Part shown: positions 37,169 to 46,727 of the stretch, one piece after another
Numbering within the stretch: position 1 is the stretch's first letter
Layout of the letters: each line of letters starts with the position of its first letter
Assembly: GCA_905142475.1 (NCBI GenBank)
Contig: LR990732.1
Location: 1 to 64,000, forward strand
DNA length: 64,000 nt
Source of the DNA: Xanthomonas hydrangeae
Lineage (GTDB): Bacteria > Pseudomonadota > Gammaproteobacteria > Xanthomonadales > Xanthomonadaceae
Reading direction: 5' to 3'
Notes under the pieces: generated by a model
What the model was told of the DNA's origin: nothing
What the model saw: only the letters and a program-made list of their open reading frames with translations
Database searches by the model: none
Made by a program: the position numbers and the translations under genes

Positions 37169-38726
37169 CAGAAAGTTCTCTGTCTTCGTCCAACGAGTTG
37201 ACGTGGTGCTCACCCTGGATGGGGCACACCAACCCACGGTTAATCGCTCGGATCAACGCTTCAGTGCGGGTGACGAATCCCTGTTCCTTTTTCATGTACC
37301 GACGTGCCGCGACACGGCCGTGATCGGCGAAGGTAGCCAGGTTACGGTGTGTGGTCTCCACACATTCCGCGACGAGCATGCGGCCGGTGACTCCGTGTCG
37401 GCATCGGCCGCAGCCCTTACCCGCAACGAAGACTTCGCGGATGTCGCAGTAGTGTTCAACGCGATCACGGACAAGCTTGCTGAAACGATGGGCTTCGGTG
37501 GTCCATTCTCGGCGGCAGGTGGTGCAGAGCACCGGGACAAGCTTCTGATTGACCAGGCCACGGATGATGCCCGGGTCGGCGAACAGGTCGCGCGACACTC
37601 CTTTGTTCGCGATTCGTTGCAGGCAAGCTACAGCGTCATTCGCGTGAACAGTGGTGAGCGACAGATGGCCCGTGAGGCAGATTTCCATGACCGCCTCCAT
37701 CGACTCTCGATCACGCATTTCGCCAATCATCGACATATCGGGGTCGTGTCGCATCAGATGCCGGATGCCGGTGAGCCAATCGGCGCGATGATCCTTTCCC
37801 CTCGGGCATGGCACCTGCGTCCAGCCTCGGATCTCGTATTCGGTGGGATCTTCCAGCGTCACACCGTGAGAGCGATCCTCCGCGCGCGCCATCAGCTCCT
37901 CGCAGCAGACCTGCAGTGAGGTCGATTTTCCTGAGCCGGTCGGACCGGAAAAAACAAAAACCCCAGTCTTGCTCGACGTGAGGCGCTCAAAGAATGGCTG
38001 CTGTTCCTCCAAGTACGTCATTTCGGACATGGACTTGGGGCGGTTCTCGGAGTTGTAGAGCAGCCGCATCACAAGGGAGTGCCCGGGACTGCGGGGCATG
38101 GTTGATACGCGAGCTCCGTACAGGTTTGCCTCCGCCAGATACTGCGCTTTCAAGCGCGCGTCCTGTGGCTTATGCACCTGGAACACCGGATCGCTTTGGT
38201 CACACATGCTGCCGTACAAAGAGGCCGCTAAGTCGATGCTGTCGCTGGCCGGGATGACGTCCAAGGTTTCGACTAGGCCATTGATGCGGGCACGGATGTA
38301 TCCCTTGTCGTCGGCTGTCACGATGTAGAGGTCACTGGCGTCATTGCGCACCGCGTCGCGGATTAATTCGACAACCTCTCTCTGCCTGTCGGTGCCGGCC
38401 GCGACGCGTGATTCACCGCCGAGCTCTGTGGTGGATCGACCGTATAACCGACGAAGGCTTTGTAGGTCTGCTTGGCATTCGCTGTAGGCGAAGCCAGCCA
38501 AATCCAACCGTTGCATGTATGCAAGAACATCAGCATCCAGACGGGTGCCTTGGCGGATATGGAGCTCCCCATTTTCCAGCAGACATAGCTTTTCGCGCAG
38601 CGCCAGACTTGCGGGAAAGCTGCCACCATCCAGGCTGATTGCCGGTATGTTGCGATTGGTCAGCGGCAGAATCGCAACAGACTCGCTAAGTGAACCGTGC
38701 GCGTAAGCGATAGCGGTCACGGTCAC
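37155..38726 (-). CDS. pilQ: Pilus assembly ATPase PilQ
   Basis: 523 residues, GspE/PilB family. Walker A GPTGSGKS at 261-268; then TLEDPTEYEI (Asp box), MIGEMRDRESMEAVM (Walker B region), TTVHANDAVACLQRI (His box), and a zinc knuckle CTTC...CGRC near 405-450. It powers pilus extension. It overlaps pilP by 4 bases and pilR by 14. The N-terminal 120 residues correspond to the variable domain of R64 PilQ-like proteins. Confidence 0.92.
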   Translation of the reverse strand: MTVTAIAYAHGSLSESVAILPLTNRNIPAISLDGGSFPASLALREKLCLLENGELHIRQGTRLDADVLAYMQRLDLAGFAYSECQADLQSLRRLYGRSTTELGGESRVAAGTDRQREVVELIRDAVRNDASDLYIVTADDKGYIRARINGLVETLDVIPASDSIDLAASLYGSMCDQSDPVFQVHKPQDARLKAQYLAEANLYGARVSTMPRSPGHSLVMRLLYNSENRPKSMSEMTYLEEQQPFFERLTSSKTGVFVFSGPTGSGKSTSLQVCCEELMARAEDRSHGVTLEDPTEYEIRGWTQVPCPRGKDHRADWLTGIRHLMRHDPDMSMIGEMRDRESMEAVMEICLTGHLSLTTVHANDAVACLQRIANKGVSRDLFADPGIIRGLVNQKLVPVLCTTCRREWTTEAHRFSKLVRDRVEHYCDIREVFVAGKGCGRCRHGVTGRMLVAECVETTHRNLATFADHGRVAARRYMKKEQGFVTRTEALIRAINRGLVCPIQGEHHVNSLDEDRELSDDAT

Positions 38727-39247
38727 TTCCCTGCAGGCAAAGGTAGGAACGGCGAGTTCATCGTTCCTACCGGTTTGGTCTGCTCTGTGCTGCTACTCGG
38801 CTCGGCCGGCGCGATGGAGGAGAAACCCAAAACGTAGCTACGGGCGTCCTTGGTCAAGACGACCCGATCCTGAGTGATCGACTTCACTAGATAACCACCC
38901 GGGGCCGTCATACCTGCCTTTGCCTGCCAGTCCATGCCGGTGGAGTAGAGGAACGAGGCATACAGGTCGCGGTCACGGCCATACACACCGGTTACCACCG
39001 GAAGCGCATTTCCAGCTGCTTGCTGACTAATATCCGCCTCTCCGGTGCCGGAGACGGAGACGGATTTTCGCTGCAACTCTGCTAATTCGGCTTGCGCCCT
39101 GGCATACACGATACGGCTCTGCAATTCAGCAAGGTCGCCGGCAGTAATCGGAGTGTCGGAGTCGCCGCCGCTTAGGGCGCGGGCATCAGACGTAACGGCG
39201 AAGGTGGCCACAATGAACAGGGCAAGAGTGAGGGGCTTAGCGGCCAT
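38723..39247 (-). CDS. pilP: Pilus periplasmic protein PilP
   Basis: 174 residues. Signal peptide MAAKPLTLALFIVATFAVTS ending near DARA. Then a helical stretch (LAELQSRIVYARAQAELAEL) and a small beta domain (GYLVKSITQDRVVLTKDARS), as in PilP of R64-like pili, which links the inner-membrane complex to the secretin. It overlaps pilO by 11 and pilQ by 4 bases. Confidence 0.82.
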   Translation of the reverse strand: MAAKPLTLALFIVATFAVTSDARALSGGDSDTPITAGDLAELQSRIVYARAQAELAELQRKSVSVSGTGEADISQQAAGNALPVVTGVYGRDRDLYASFLYSTGMDWQAKAGMTAPGGYLVKSITQDRVVLTKDARSYVLGFSSIAPAEPSSSTEQTKPVGTMNSPFLPLPAGK

Positions 39248-40601
39248 AGAGTTCTCCGTTGATGCTCCAGCAGATCACTGCGTCGCCGCAGTTAAAGGTG
39301 CTCTGCGCGCTTTCGCTGGATGCGTTTGCTTGGTCAGGAATACGGGTGACGATGCTATTGATTCGCAGGCCAGCGAGGTCCAATCCCTCAAATAGAAGCT
39401 CAGGGGGAAATGAAGTGCCGACGGTAAAGTTGCGCTTCTTCCACGTCACCTGTGCAGCGGGATCTTCCGGCTGCACTTCATCCTTTGGAGCTTCTATCGT
39501 GGCCTGTACGTATGGACCGAAGGCCTGGAAGTAGTTGATGAAATTAAACTCACGCTGCTGCATGGTCTTCAGTAAATCACCGGTTTCTGGTTTGAGATCG
39601 ACCTTGTAATAGACGACCCCCTTGTTGTCGGCGAGGCGTGCACCGTTCACCGATTGAGCCGCCTGCAGAAACGCGCCGATAGGCGCACCATCATCCGGTC
39701 TGGCGTAGATTGCGGCGCACTGTTGTGTATCGCATGCGGACTCGATGTATCCCCACCCGCCATAGGACAGTCTCGTGTTCTTAAGGGAATGGGCCGCTGC
39801 ATCGAGCATGAGCTTGGCATTGGGCTGACCCAACCACGGCTGCGGAATTGCACGCTGCGCTTCGAGTTTCTGCTTTTGCAACTCGTCGGCTTTTCGCATC
39901 GCTTCAGCCTGAAGCTCGCGGGCTTGCCGGAGATCTAACCACCAGAGAGCGCCGAAAGCAGCGCCACCAAGGATGGTGATACCAACGACACCTAACACAA
40001 TTTCGCGTGTCGTCAGGCCCAGCGCGAGCGGGGTCAACTGGTGTTCCTTCCTGAAAGCATCAGGAGTGAGGATTTCGCCCAGCGTGCGATTGTCGTTGCT
40101 GAAGTTGAATTCAGCCGGCGCGATGATCCGCTTCTGCAGCTTGATCTGCTTTCCGGGGTCCGCTGTGACCAGGCTGTACGTTTTCTTCAGTGCTTGTTCG
40201 ACCTTTTCCCGATCGCCGATAATGTCTTGGCCAGGCAGTACGATCCCATCAATCACAGTTACGAAGACGTAGCGCCCGTCTTCGACGGAGAACGCGCCCA
40301 TCCAGCTTTCGCCTAGGCAGCCGGCTAGGGTGGCAGCAAGTGAGTAGTAACCCTTCAGACGCTCCTTTGTGCGCGGTGCGAAGCCGGCCTGGATGGCGGA
40401 GTCCGATTTGCGGATCGCAACCATCTCCATTTTCCGCTCCTTGCCGATGCGCTTGGCCTCCGACATGTAGTGACGGGGACTATCCAGTGGCTCCCAAAGC
40501 AAACCACCCACTAGTTTTTTGCCATGAACAGTGATGGTGTTCAGTGAGGCTTCCACCTGCTCACTGTTTAGCGGCGGAATGCCAATCCCCTTGCGTGCCA
40601 T
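39237..40601 (-). CDS. pilO: Pilus inner-membrane protein PilO
   Basis: 454 residues. An N-terminal cytoplasmic domain of about 200 residues (KKLVGGLLWEPLDSPRHYMS, YVFVTVIDGIVLPGQDIIGD), one membrane helix (REIVLGVVGITILGGAAFGAL), then a coiled coil and a periplasmic domain. This is the PilO layout of R64-type thin pili, distinct from chromosomal PilO. It is translated 2 bases after pilN. Confidence 0.85.
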   Translation of the reverse strand: MARKGIGIPPLNSEQVEASLNTITVHGKKLVGGLLWEPLDSPRHYMSEAKRIGKERKMEMVAIRKSDSAIQAGFAPRTKERLKGYYSLAATLAGCLGESWMGAFSVEDGRYVFVTVIDGIVLPGQDIIGDREKVEQALKKTYSLVTADPGKQIKLQKRIIAPAEFNFSNDNRTLGEILTPDAFRKEHQLTPLALGLTTREIVLGVVGITILGGAAFGALWWLDLRQARELQAEAMRKADELQKQKLEAQRAIPQPWLGQPNAKLMLDAAAHSLKNTRLSYGGWGYIESACDTQQCAAIYARPDDGAPIGAFLQAAQSVNGARLADNKGVVYYKVDLKPETGDLLKTMQQREFNFINYFQAFGPYVQATIEAPKDEVQPEDPAAQVTWKKRNFTVGTSFPPELLFEGLDLAGLRINSIVTRIPDQANASSESAQSTFNCGDAVICWSINGELYGR

Positions 40602-40603
40602 AG

Positions 40604-42304
40604 TTAGCCCTTGACGATAGGGGTTACGAGTGCAATTAGCACTTCGCGGTCGCGGCTGGTTTTCTTGCCGCCGCCAAACAGGAAAAATCGCGGCGATCCA
40701 ACACCCGAACGGGTGTCCTGCACGTTGATAGTGTCCAGACCTGAGAGGACTAGTGTCTGGCCGGACTGGATGCGGACTTCCTGGTTGAGGATCTGCTTGG
40801 AAAGATTCGGCGTTTCTACAGCGGTGTCGCCTACCTCTTTACGTTCTAATTCGATTAGATCGGTGATGTTGATAGCAAGGCTGAGCAGCACCGTCTTGTT
40901 GTCGGGCTGAATAAAGGGCATCAAGGTCATATTGAAGCCGGCGGTTACCTGGCCCGGAGTAATCGACGACGTGACACCTACGTCTGCGGTAGAAGTGGCT
41001 GAGGACTGCATGATGTATCCGGTCTGGGTGCCTAGCTGGACGGATACCGGCTTCATATTGAGGGTGCTAGTGCTAGGCGTGCGCTTGTTGACAATTTCTC
41101 CCTGCTGTTGCAGTGCCTTGATGACGGCCGTGCTGCCAGAGAAGCGCGAATTGCCTTCCAGGATGTTGATCGATCCGGCGGCGGCTTCGGTGGCAGTGGC
41201 AAAAGAGCTAGCCAAGCCCAAGCCGTAATTTTTAGCAATGTTCTGGTACGCGAGATTCCAATCGACACCCAGCTCGCTGCTGTTGGTCAGCTTGACGGTG
41301 ATGAGCTCGACGTTCAGTAGGACAAACTTCGTGCGGAAGTTGTTTTCCGCTGCCACCCAATCTTCGATGATCTGCAGCCGTTCGGGCGTATCGGAAACAG
41401 TAATCGTGCCTGTGGAAGGCGCAAACGCCATCCGACCGACATTCGGAGTCAGCAGGCTTTGCACTGCCTCGCGCACATCCTTCGTTGGGTCAATGGAAAT
41501 ATCATCAGACGTGGTGATGCTGCTGGTGGACGAGTCCGTACCACTGCCGCTCGAATTGGTCGAGGTGTTGCCCAGGCCGGCCGCCGACGCGCCAACCGTC
41601 ATGCTGCTGCCGGAGCTCGTCGTGGACTTGATCGTCTGCGCCTTCGGTAGCGCGTAGAGCTTGTAGAACCGGGTTTCGGTATAAAAGACCTGAATCGCGC
41701 CATTGCGGTAGCGCCAGGAAAGGCCAAGGCGCGCGGTCACGGCATCAAGCAATCCAGCCAGGTCACCGGAGTAGCGCACGTCGATCAGGTTGTTGCCCGT
41801 GGTCTTGGCCACCGGCATCGCATTCACGGCGCCTGTGACCGGCGGCGGCAATGCGATGTTTGATGGTAGGGGCAGGCCAGCTGCGGAAATGCTCGAGGCG
41901 GCGCCACTTGATGGATCAGTAGCGCTGTTGTTGAAAGAGCCGTTACTGCCCGATAGAGATGCAAGCGCATCCGGGAGTACCCGAACCGGAATTCCGCAAA
42001 TTTTGACTACGTGCTGACTGAAGGCCTGAAGCGTGGCACCTGCGGTCGGAGCGAAGGTGATCTTGCAGTTGCCTGGCAGTAGCTTCTCGGCCCTAAGCTC
42101 CACCGCTTCCGGCGGGACATACATCTGGTCCGCGATGATCTTGACACCGCCGTCGTCGCGCTCCTGTTGGCCTGAGCGCATAGCGGCGAGCGCGCCATCG
42201 ACTTGTGTCTTTGCATCCTGAATTTCTTGCAGCGAGTGGCGGGTGGGCGATGCGGCGCAACCAGCGAGCAGGGTTACGGCGAGCGCGATGACTAGTGATC
42301 GCAT
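40604..42304 (-). CDS. pilN: Outer-membrane secretin lipoprotein PilN
   Basis: 566 residues. Signal with lipobox LLAGC (MRSLVIALAVTLLAGCAASP). N-domains with ISIDPTKDVREAVQSLLTPN and GTITVSDTPERLQIIEDWVA, then the secretin core with VQLGTQTGYIMQSSATS, GQVTAGFNMTLMPFIQPDNK and the conserved VRIQSGQTLVLSGL. It forms the pore for the pilus. A Ser/Gly-rich insert (about 220-275) is unusual. It follows pilL by 2 bases. Confidence 0.9.
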   Translation of the reverse strand: MRSLVIALAVTLLAGCAASPTRHSLQEIQDAKTQVDGALAAMRSGQQERDDGGVKIIADQMYVPPEAVELRAEKLLPGNCKITFAPTAGATLQAFSQHVVKICGIPVRVLPDALASLSGSNGSFNNSATDPSSGAASSISAAGLPLPSNIALPPPVTGAVNAMPVAKTTGNNLIDVRYSGDLAGLLDAVTARLGLSWRYRNGAIQVFYTETRFYKLYALPKAQTIKSTTSSGSSMTVGASAAGLGNTSTNSSGSGTDSSTSSITTSDDISIDPTKDVREAVQSLLTPNVGRMAFAPSTGTITVSDTPERLQIIEDWVAAENNFRTKFVLLNVELITVKLTNSSELGVDWNLAYQNIAKNYGLGLASSFATATEAAAGSINILEGNSRFSGSTAVIKALQQQGEIVNKRTPSTSTLNMKPVSVQLGTQTGYIMQSSATSTADVGVTSSITPGQVTAGFNMTLMPFIQPDNKTVLLSLAINITDLIELERKEVGDTAVETPNLSKQILNQEVRIQSGQTLVLSGLDTINVQDTRSGVGSPRFFLFGGGKKTSRDREVLIALVTPIVKG

Positions 42305-42306
42305 GG

Positions 42307-43077
42307 TTACTCCGTTACGTGAATGAATTTTTGGTTGGTGTAGACGTCAACGTGAACCGGGCGAGATACACCGGCATGCGCCTTGAACAGGCTGCGCAGG
42401 GCATCGAGGAAGTCCCCCTCGAAGGTCATCGTGCCGACAATCGGATAATCGATAGGCGCATCCCAACGTGGCTCAGGCCATCCCGCTTCTTTGGCCCAGC
42501 CGAAAAGAGTGCTGCGTAGGGTGCTGCCTGTCTCCGCCGTCCAGATCGGTTTCGGCACCTTGATAGGAACCGGCTCCTTGACCGGTGCGCTGATGTGGTC
42601 AGCAGCCGGGGATGCGGCGACAGCAGTAGTTTCGCCGGGCGATTGCTTAGCATCGCCCGGTGATGGAACAAGAACTCCCGTGGCCGCGACTGCATCGACC
42701 GAGGGAGAAGGAGCCGGTTTTTTGCTTGCAGTCGCCGGCGGCTTCGTCGGGCTGGCCGTTGGGGACGGTGCGGTGCCAGACGAAAGTTCAACTTGCGCCA
42801 CGAATGGCGGCAGAGACTCAACGCGCAGTTGCGCTTGAGGTGCAGCGTCGCCTCCGGGTTCAGATCGGGCGGAACTGGCCGATACCGGCGGGTTCGGGGA
42901 GGTTGTCGCCGGCACCGCATTGATCCGGGCCAGCCAAGCCGCGAGGTCCTGGTTCATCGGACGCAAGTTGCGATCCGACATTCGCGGCGTTTTCGGCACC
43001 CCACCAGCACTGGCACAGCCAGCTAACAGCAGCGCCGACGCCGCTGCGGCGGCGAATTTGTATGAAAAACTGCGCAC
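42307..43077 (-). CDS. pilL: Pilus lipoprotein PilL with TcpQ-like end
   Basis: 256 residues from GTG 43077, chosen because GGGGAA lies just before it; a TTG at 43098 is open but poor. Signal with lipobox LLAGCAS. The middle (about 60-170) is Pro/Ala/Ser-rich. The C-terminal 85 residues (GSTLRSTLFGWAKEAGWPEP, then YPIVGTMTFEGDFLDALRSL) form the TcpQ/PilL domain that binds the secretin. First gene of the pilus operon, divergent from virB1. Confidence 0.82.
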   Translation of the reverse strand: MRSFSYKFAAAAASALLLAGCASAGGVPKTPRMSDRNLRPMNQDLAAWLARINAVPATTSPNPPVSASSARSEPGGDAAPQAQLRVESLPPFVAQVELSSGTAPSPTASPTKPPATASKKPAPSPSVDAVAATGVLVPSPGDAKQSPGETTAVAASPAADHISAPVKEPVPIKVPKPIWTAETGSTLRSTLFGWAKEAGWPEPRWDAPIDYPIVGTMTFEGDFLDALRSLFKAHAGVSRPVHVDVYTNQKFIHVTE

Positions 43078-43173
43078 TTTTTCCCCGAAGTTTGGCAACT
43101 TTGCAGTAATGGTGATAGATTTCTACCACTGTTGCAAGCGTCCATACAGTTGGCGAGACGGGGAGACCACCAG
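43078..43173. promoter_or_regulatory. Divergent promoter region between pilL and virB1
   Basis: 96 bp that must drive both the pilus operon and the vir operon. It contains the dyad GTGATAGATTTCTACCAC (about 43112-43129), a possible shared operator. No clear -35/-10 pair could be fixed. Confidence 0.5.
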
Positions 43174-43625
43174 TTGAAGTGTCAGATTTCACTCATCAGG
43201 CCGCTTTTAGCGGCCGCCATGTGCGCTTTGGTAGCTGCGCGTGCAGCTGCCCAGCAGCCGACGTTCGACGATGTGGCCGGACGTTGCGCACCGGGCGTCC
43301 ATCCGCAAACGCTTGCTGCCGTTGTTAGCCACGAATCCGGGTTCGATCCGCTGGCGATCGGCGTCAAGGGCCGCAAGGTTGAAGTGCGATCACTGGAAGA
43401 AGCGATTTCATCCGCTACCAGGCTTATCGCGGACGGGAGTTCGGTGGACCTGGGTCTAGGGCAGATCAACGCCAACAATCTTCACCGGCTCGGCCTTTCC
43501 GTCAGAGAAGTGTTCGATCCATGCATCAACCTGGCGGCGGCCGCCCGGATATTGACCGAGAACTACAGCGCCGCACGGCGGGTCTTCGCAGACGAACAGC
43601 AGGCCTTGAATGCCGCCTTGAGTAC
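43174..43625 (+). pseudogene. virB1: VirB1 lytic transglycosylase, N-terminal half (split gene)
   Basis: Starts with TTG 43174 after GGGAGACC; signal peptide MKCQISLIRPLLAAAMCALV ending near ARAAAQQ. SLT domain: catalytic Glu54 in VVSHESGFDPLA, then SVDLGLGQINANNLHRLGLS and LAAAARILTENYSAARRVFA. The frame ends at a stop 3 bases into an inserted element. The missing end (LSQYNTGNRDAGL...) lies at 49677. Taking out 43626-49676 rejoins the halves in frame to give 278 codons. The half protein keeps Glu54 but loses the YNTG motif needed for the fold. Confidence 0.9.
43622..43625. repeat. Target duplication GTAC, left
   Basis: GTAC here and at 49673-49676 brackets the inserted element. Removing one copy plus the element restores virB1. 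Confidence 0.65.
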
Positions 43626-43918
43626 ATAAAGCCAAGCAAGTGGACGCTGACACCAAATAAACTGGACGAAGCTATCAGCCAAACTGGACGGCGGCGTCAT
43701 TTAGGCTGGACGGTTGTGACTTGCAAAGTCAGCGCAGCCGGGCAAATAGGATACAACTCGCACAGCACCGGTTGGCCTGCTGCTGGTCAGAGAGAGCCCT
43801 TACGGAGCGCCGAGCGCCGCCTGCGGGAGGACTGCGCGGCGGCGTACTGCTAGCGAGGGATTCTCACGGAACCTATGGGCGATCGCCGGCAGCCGTTGGT
43901 GATCTGATTGTAGATCAA

Positions 43919-44009
43919 GAGGGTCGGCAGGGATTCGTGTGATAAACCTTCCACTGACAGCAAATTAGTTCATTTTTGGCTACTTTTACACGAATCCCTG
44001 CCGACCCTC
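43919..44009. repeat. 91-bp inverted-repeat unit, copy D (most intact)
   Basis: GAGGGTCGGCAGGGATTCGTGT at the left and its exact inverse at the right; with flanking GATCAA/TTGATC the arms reach 28 bp. The core reads CTGACAGCAAATTAGTTCAT. It lies 126 bases after the xopJ-like stop, so copies D and E flank the effector. Confidence 0.8.
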
Positions 44010-44135
44010 TTGATCACCGCATGCGCCATCCATGGAGTGAAGTCGCAGCATCTACCCCTCCCGCCATCGCGGCAAAGAGAGCCGACCTACGCGACCATCG
44101 CCGCGCGCAGCCCGAACATCAATTTTACCATTCGC

Positions 44136-45251
44136 CTATGACTGGCGATCAGAGATAGCTGTCTCCAGTGCTGATCGAATCTTTGTGGCGCGCGACGTCT
44201 CGATCGATGCGCTGTAACCTCTATCTACGCGGAAGGCCTGAACTCGTTGCTCCAGCGATTCATGTTGCTGCTGGCGTCCGCTTGTACTGACACCCGTGTA
44301 GGCACTTCCTGGTTGGGATCGGTCCACTTCTTCTACCACGCTGCTGCTGTGCGTGTGTTTATAGAAAATGGCGGGCAGCATCTGTTCTCCGAGCATGAGT
44401 TCGACTCCAGCGTCTTCCAAAAGCGCGTCGGGCGAAGCCGAGCCTTGCCCGTATGGATCAATCGTCCCGTGGTTGACCATGTTGTCATGCCACTGATCGA
44501 ACAGGGCTGAGTGCTGATGAGCGTGCAAAGCGAAATGCAGATCGAACATCAGGCAGTCCGCTGCAGACTTCTGTGCCCCCACCTGAATGAACGCAAATTT
44601 GGCATTTTCACCGAGCTGGGACATGGCCTGACGCCGCAGTTGGGTATGGCCGGTCACGAAAGTGAGAAGTCTCGCCGGCTCCAGTACGATTACGCTTGCT
44701 TCGCCATTAGGCCTCCGTCGAACATCCGCTGCCACGTGATGCTCACCATCACGTTCTAGTCTAAGAACGGCACGTTGGGAAACTACTGAGTTGGTTTGCT
44801 CGGACAAAGACCGCAAGAAGTCAATAGGCGAGTCAAAGTGCTGGAGGTTCAATCCAGGGTAACGGCGGTTGTACACCGAGGCTAAGGCCGGCAGATTTTT
44901 GATGTCGAGTTTCAGAAGCGCCTCATCCGGCTGCTTGTTCGCCGCCAACATTTTCAAGGTCCGCTCTCCGTACTTCACTATACTTGAGCGGACTCCTGCA
45001 TCTTTTGCATCCGACAGGGCGTTGGCTAACAGCTCGGTTTTCAGTGCGACTCGCTCAGGCAGGCCGCTACGAGAAAGGTCAACTTTCTTGCCGCGTCTTG
45101 CAAGCCCTTGCAACGCTGGGTCCGAGTAAGAAGACGTGGCCTGGGCCGGAGTCCCACTGCTTTCTTCCGATGGCGTAACCTGCTCTGCGACGTGGGCTGC
45201 ATAATGCTCAGGTGAGCCTGCCACGCTCGGTTTTGAAACGCATAGACCCAT
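44136..45251 (-). CDS. xopJ: XopJ-like YopJ-family type III effector
   Basis: 371 residues from ATG 45251, with AGGAG 9 bases upstream; a longer frame adds 25 residues but would hide the myristoylation start MGLCVSKPSVAGSP. Catalytic triad of YopJ proteins: His172 (EHHVAADV), Glu191 (VIVLEPARL) and Cys233 (QKSAADCLMFDLHFAL). XopJ of X. euvesicatoria is about 373 residues with Cys235 as nucleophile; it is myristoylated, acts at the plasma membrane and degrades the proteasome subunit RPT6. Related AvrRxv, AvrXv4 or AvrBsT remain possible. A PIP box controls it. It sits between 91-bp repeats. Confidence 0.88.
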   Translation of the reverse strand: MGLCVSKPSVAGSPEHYAAHVAEQVTPSEESSGTPAQATSSYSDPALQGLARRGKKVDLSRSGLPERVALKTELLANALSDAKDAGVRSSIVKYGERTLKMLAANKQPDEALLKLDIKNLPALASVYNRRYPGLNLQHFDSPIDFLRSLSEQTNSVVSQRAVLRLERDGEHHVAADVRRRPNGEASVIVLEPARLLTFVTGHTQLRRQAMSQLGENAKFAFIQVGAQKSAADCLMFDLHFALHAHQHSALFDQWHDNMVNHGTIDPYGQGSASPDALLEDAGVELMLGEQMLPAIFYKHTHSSSVVEEVDRSQPGSAYTGVSTSGRQQQHESLEQRVQAFRVDRGYSASIETSRATKIRSALETAISDRQS

Positions 45252-45316
45252 GTTGATCTCCTGCAGTGACTGTAGGAGTAAGTTTGGCGAAAAGCTTTCC
45301 GATTCGCGCTGGCTCA

Positions 45317-45341
45317 CCGAAGTCATAGCTGGGACGACGAA
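45317..45341 (-). promoter_or_regulatory. PIP box (HrpX site) of the XopJ-like effector
   Basis: Minus strand: TTCGT, 15 bases, TTCGG, and 30 bases later the -10 CAAACT (45286-45281). Both spacing rules are met. Nearly the same sequence as the box at 476-500. Confidence 0.85.
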
Positions 45342-45360
45342 GCGTTGACGCGCGGGATTC

Positions 45361-45451
45361 TCGAGCCTCTATAGAAGCTTGGCAGGAATTCCTTTTCTGA
45401 CAGCAAGTTAGATCACTTTTTGCTTTTTTCCACGAATTCCTGCCGACCCTC
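45361..45451. repeat. 91-bp inverted-repeat unit, copy E (left end worn)
   Basis: GGCAGGAATTCC...CTGACAGCAAGTTAGATCAC...GAATTCCTGCCGACCCTC. The left 15-20 bases have changed, the right end is intact. It precedes the effector promoter exactly as copy A precedes the XopE-like promoter. Confidence 0.7.
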
Positions 45452-45557
45452 GATCGGCTTGCATTACATCTCGATGCAATCGAGCGCTTCGCTGCGAAGC
45501 CTTGGAGCAGAGGGGTTCAACACCCGATTCCACGGGCGCTTACGAGAAGGCCGATTG
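45452..45557. repeat. 107-bp spacer module, second copy
   Basis: Nearly identical to 714-820, starting CGATCGGCTTGCATTACATC and ending GGCCGATTGA. Here no further repeat follows; it breaks into unrelated DNA, suggesting recombination at this edge. Confidence 0.7.
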
Positions 45558-45594
45558 AGGCCGTGAGGAGTGTTCATGTCAAAGCGAAGGAAGT

Positions 45595-46659
45595 TCAGGC
45601 GCCCGAAGCGGCAATTCGATCTCTCACCTCATCCGGCATCAGTCGCTCGCGCCTGCCGGTGAGAAGCGTCTTCAGTCCCCACTCCCATGCAATGTCTTGC
45701 TCTGCGACCCATCGCCTGGCGTTCTCGCTGGATTGTTCGACCGGCTGAGTCAGCCGAAAGCGTGGTCCGAGCCCAAAGAACAGATCGAAACCAAAATCAA
45801 TCGTCAGCAACCGGCGCAGCTGCCGGGTATGACCGCCCGGGAGATAGCCGTCCCATCCAGCGTCCTCTAGCTGCAGTACGACGCGTGAGAAGCAGAAAGC
45901 CTGCCTCTGCATGATCCTTGGATGCAGATCAAACGCAAGCTCCTTGTCTGCTGCCAACGGAAAAATGAAGCAGATGAAGTAGGCGAACAGCTCCTCTGCG
46001 ATCTCCCACAGCGGACCCTCAATCGTGGCCAGGAACAGGCTGGCGTGCAGCGAACGCCCGAGTTCGAAAGCCCGCCTTTGATTTCCTGCTTCATGCGCTT
46101 GTCGAAGCAATACGACGAGCGCGGCTAGGCTATCCAGGCCGGCTTGTCCCTCCAGGCGTCGAGTCACTTGACGCGTTGCTTTACGCCGCACATAGCGTCC
46201 ACGCTCCAACGCCTGCTGATCGAAGATCGCCATCTGGATCCCGGGTCGCAACTGCTTTAGCAGCGTGTCGGCATTTGCCCCAACAGGGCGAGAGATGTCC
46301 AGCGCGTCCCAAGCTGCTGCCATGAGGATTTCACTGGAGCCTGCCATGGCTGCTTCTGTGGTGCGGAGAGTCTCGGCGCCGGGGACGTGCTTACCCAGCG
46401 CGTACTTGGCCCACAAATTGTGATGGTGCTCGCCCTTGAGGTAGGTGCCGGGCTGCAAAACCTGACCCAGGCGATAGGCCGTCGGACAGCTCATACGCGC
46501 CCGCAGCCCCTCGAACCATAAGCCAACCTTCAGCACTTTCAAGGCTTTTTCAGTGGAACGATTTCCGTTCGATTCGGCAAAGCGAACTACCGCTTTTACC
46601 CGGCCAGGTTTGTAGTCCTTGATCTGCATCAACGGCTCATCAGACTCATCGCGGTGCAA
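45595..46659 (-). CDS. Hypothetical protein in the inserted element (354 aa)
   Basis: Family not recognised. Basic N-terminal half (YKPGRVKAVVRFAESNGNRS, RRKATRQVTRRLEGQ), a hydrophobic helical stretch (about 225-245, ELFAYFICFIFPLAADKE) and a Trp/Phe-rich C-terminus (FGFDLFFGLGPRFRL). The ATG 46659 or 46629 (MQIKDYKPGRV) may start it. It faces away from 46728, with a 68-base gap that must hold both promoters. It lies between the effector cassette and istA. Confidence 0.55.
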   Translation of the reverse strand: MHRDESDEPLMQIKDYKPGRVKAVVRFAESNGNRSTEKALKVLKVGLWFEGLRARMSCPTAYRLGQVLQPGTYLKGEHHHNLWAKYALGKHVPGAETLRTTEAAMAGSSEILMAAAWDALDISRPVGANADTLLKQLRPGIQMAIFDQQALERGRYVRRKATRQVTRRLEGQAGLDSLAALVVLLRQAHEAGNQRRAFELGRSLHASLFLATIEGPLWEIAEELFAYFICFIFPLAADKELAFDLHPRIMQRQAFCFSRVVLQLEDAGWDGYLPGGHTRQLRRLLTIDFGFDLFFGLGPRFRLTQPVEQSSENARRWVAEQDIAWEWGLKTLLTGRRERLMPDEVRDRIAASGA

Positions 46660-46727
46660 TTTAGAGTAACGCGGAGGCCCTTAGTTTCCTTCTGGGCGAC
46701 TCTCGGTGCAATCGTTACGCTAGCGGC

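Noticed and set aside
45252..45326. 25-residue N-terminal extension of the XopJ-like effector
   Set aside because: It would overlap the -10 element and bury the myristoylation site; the internal ATG has the ribosome site.
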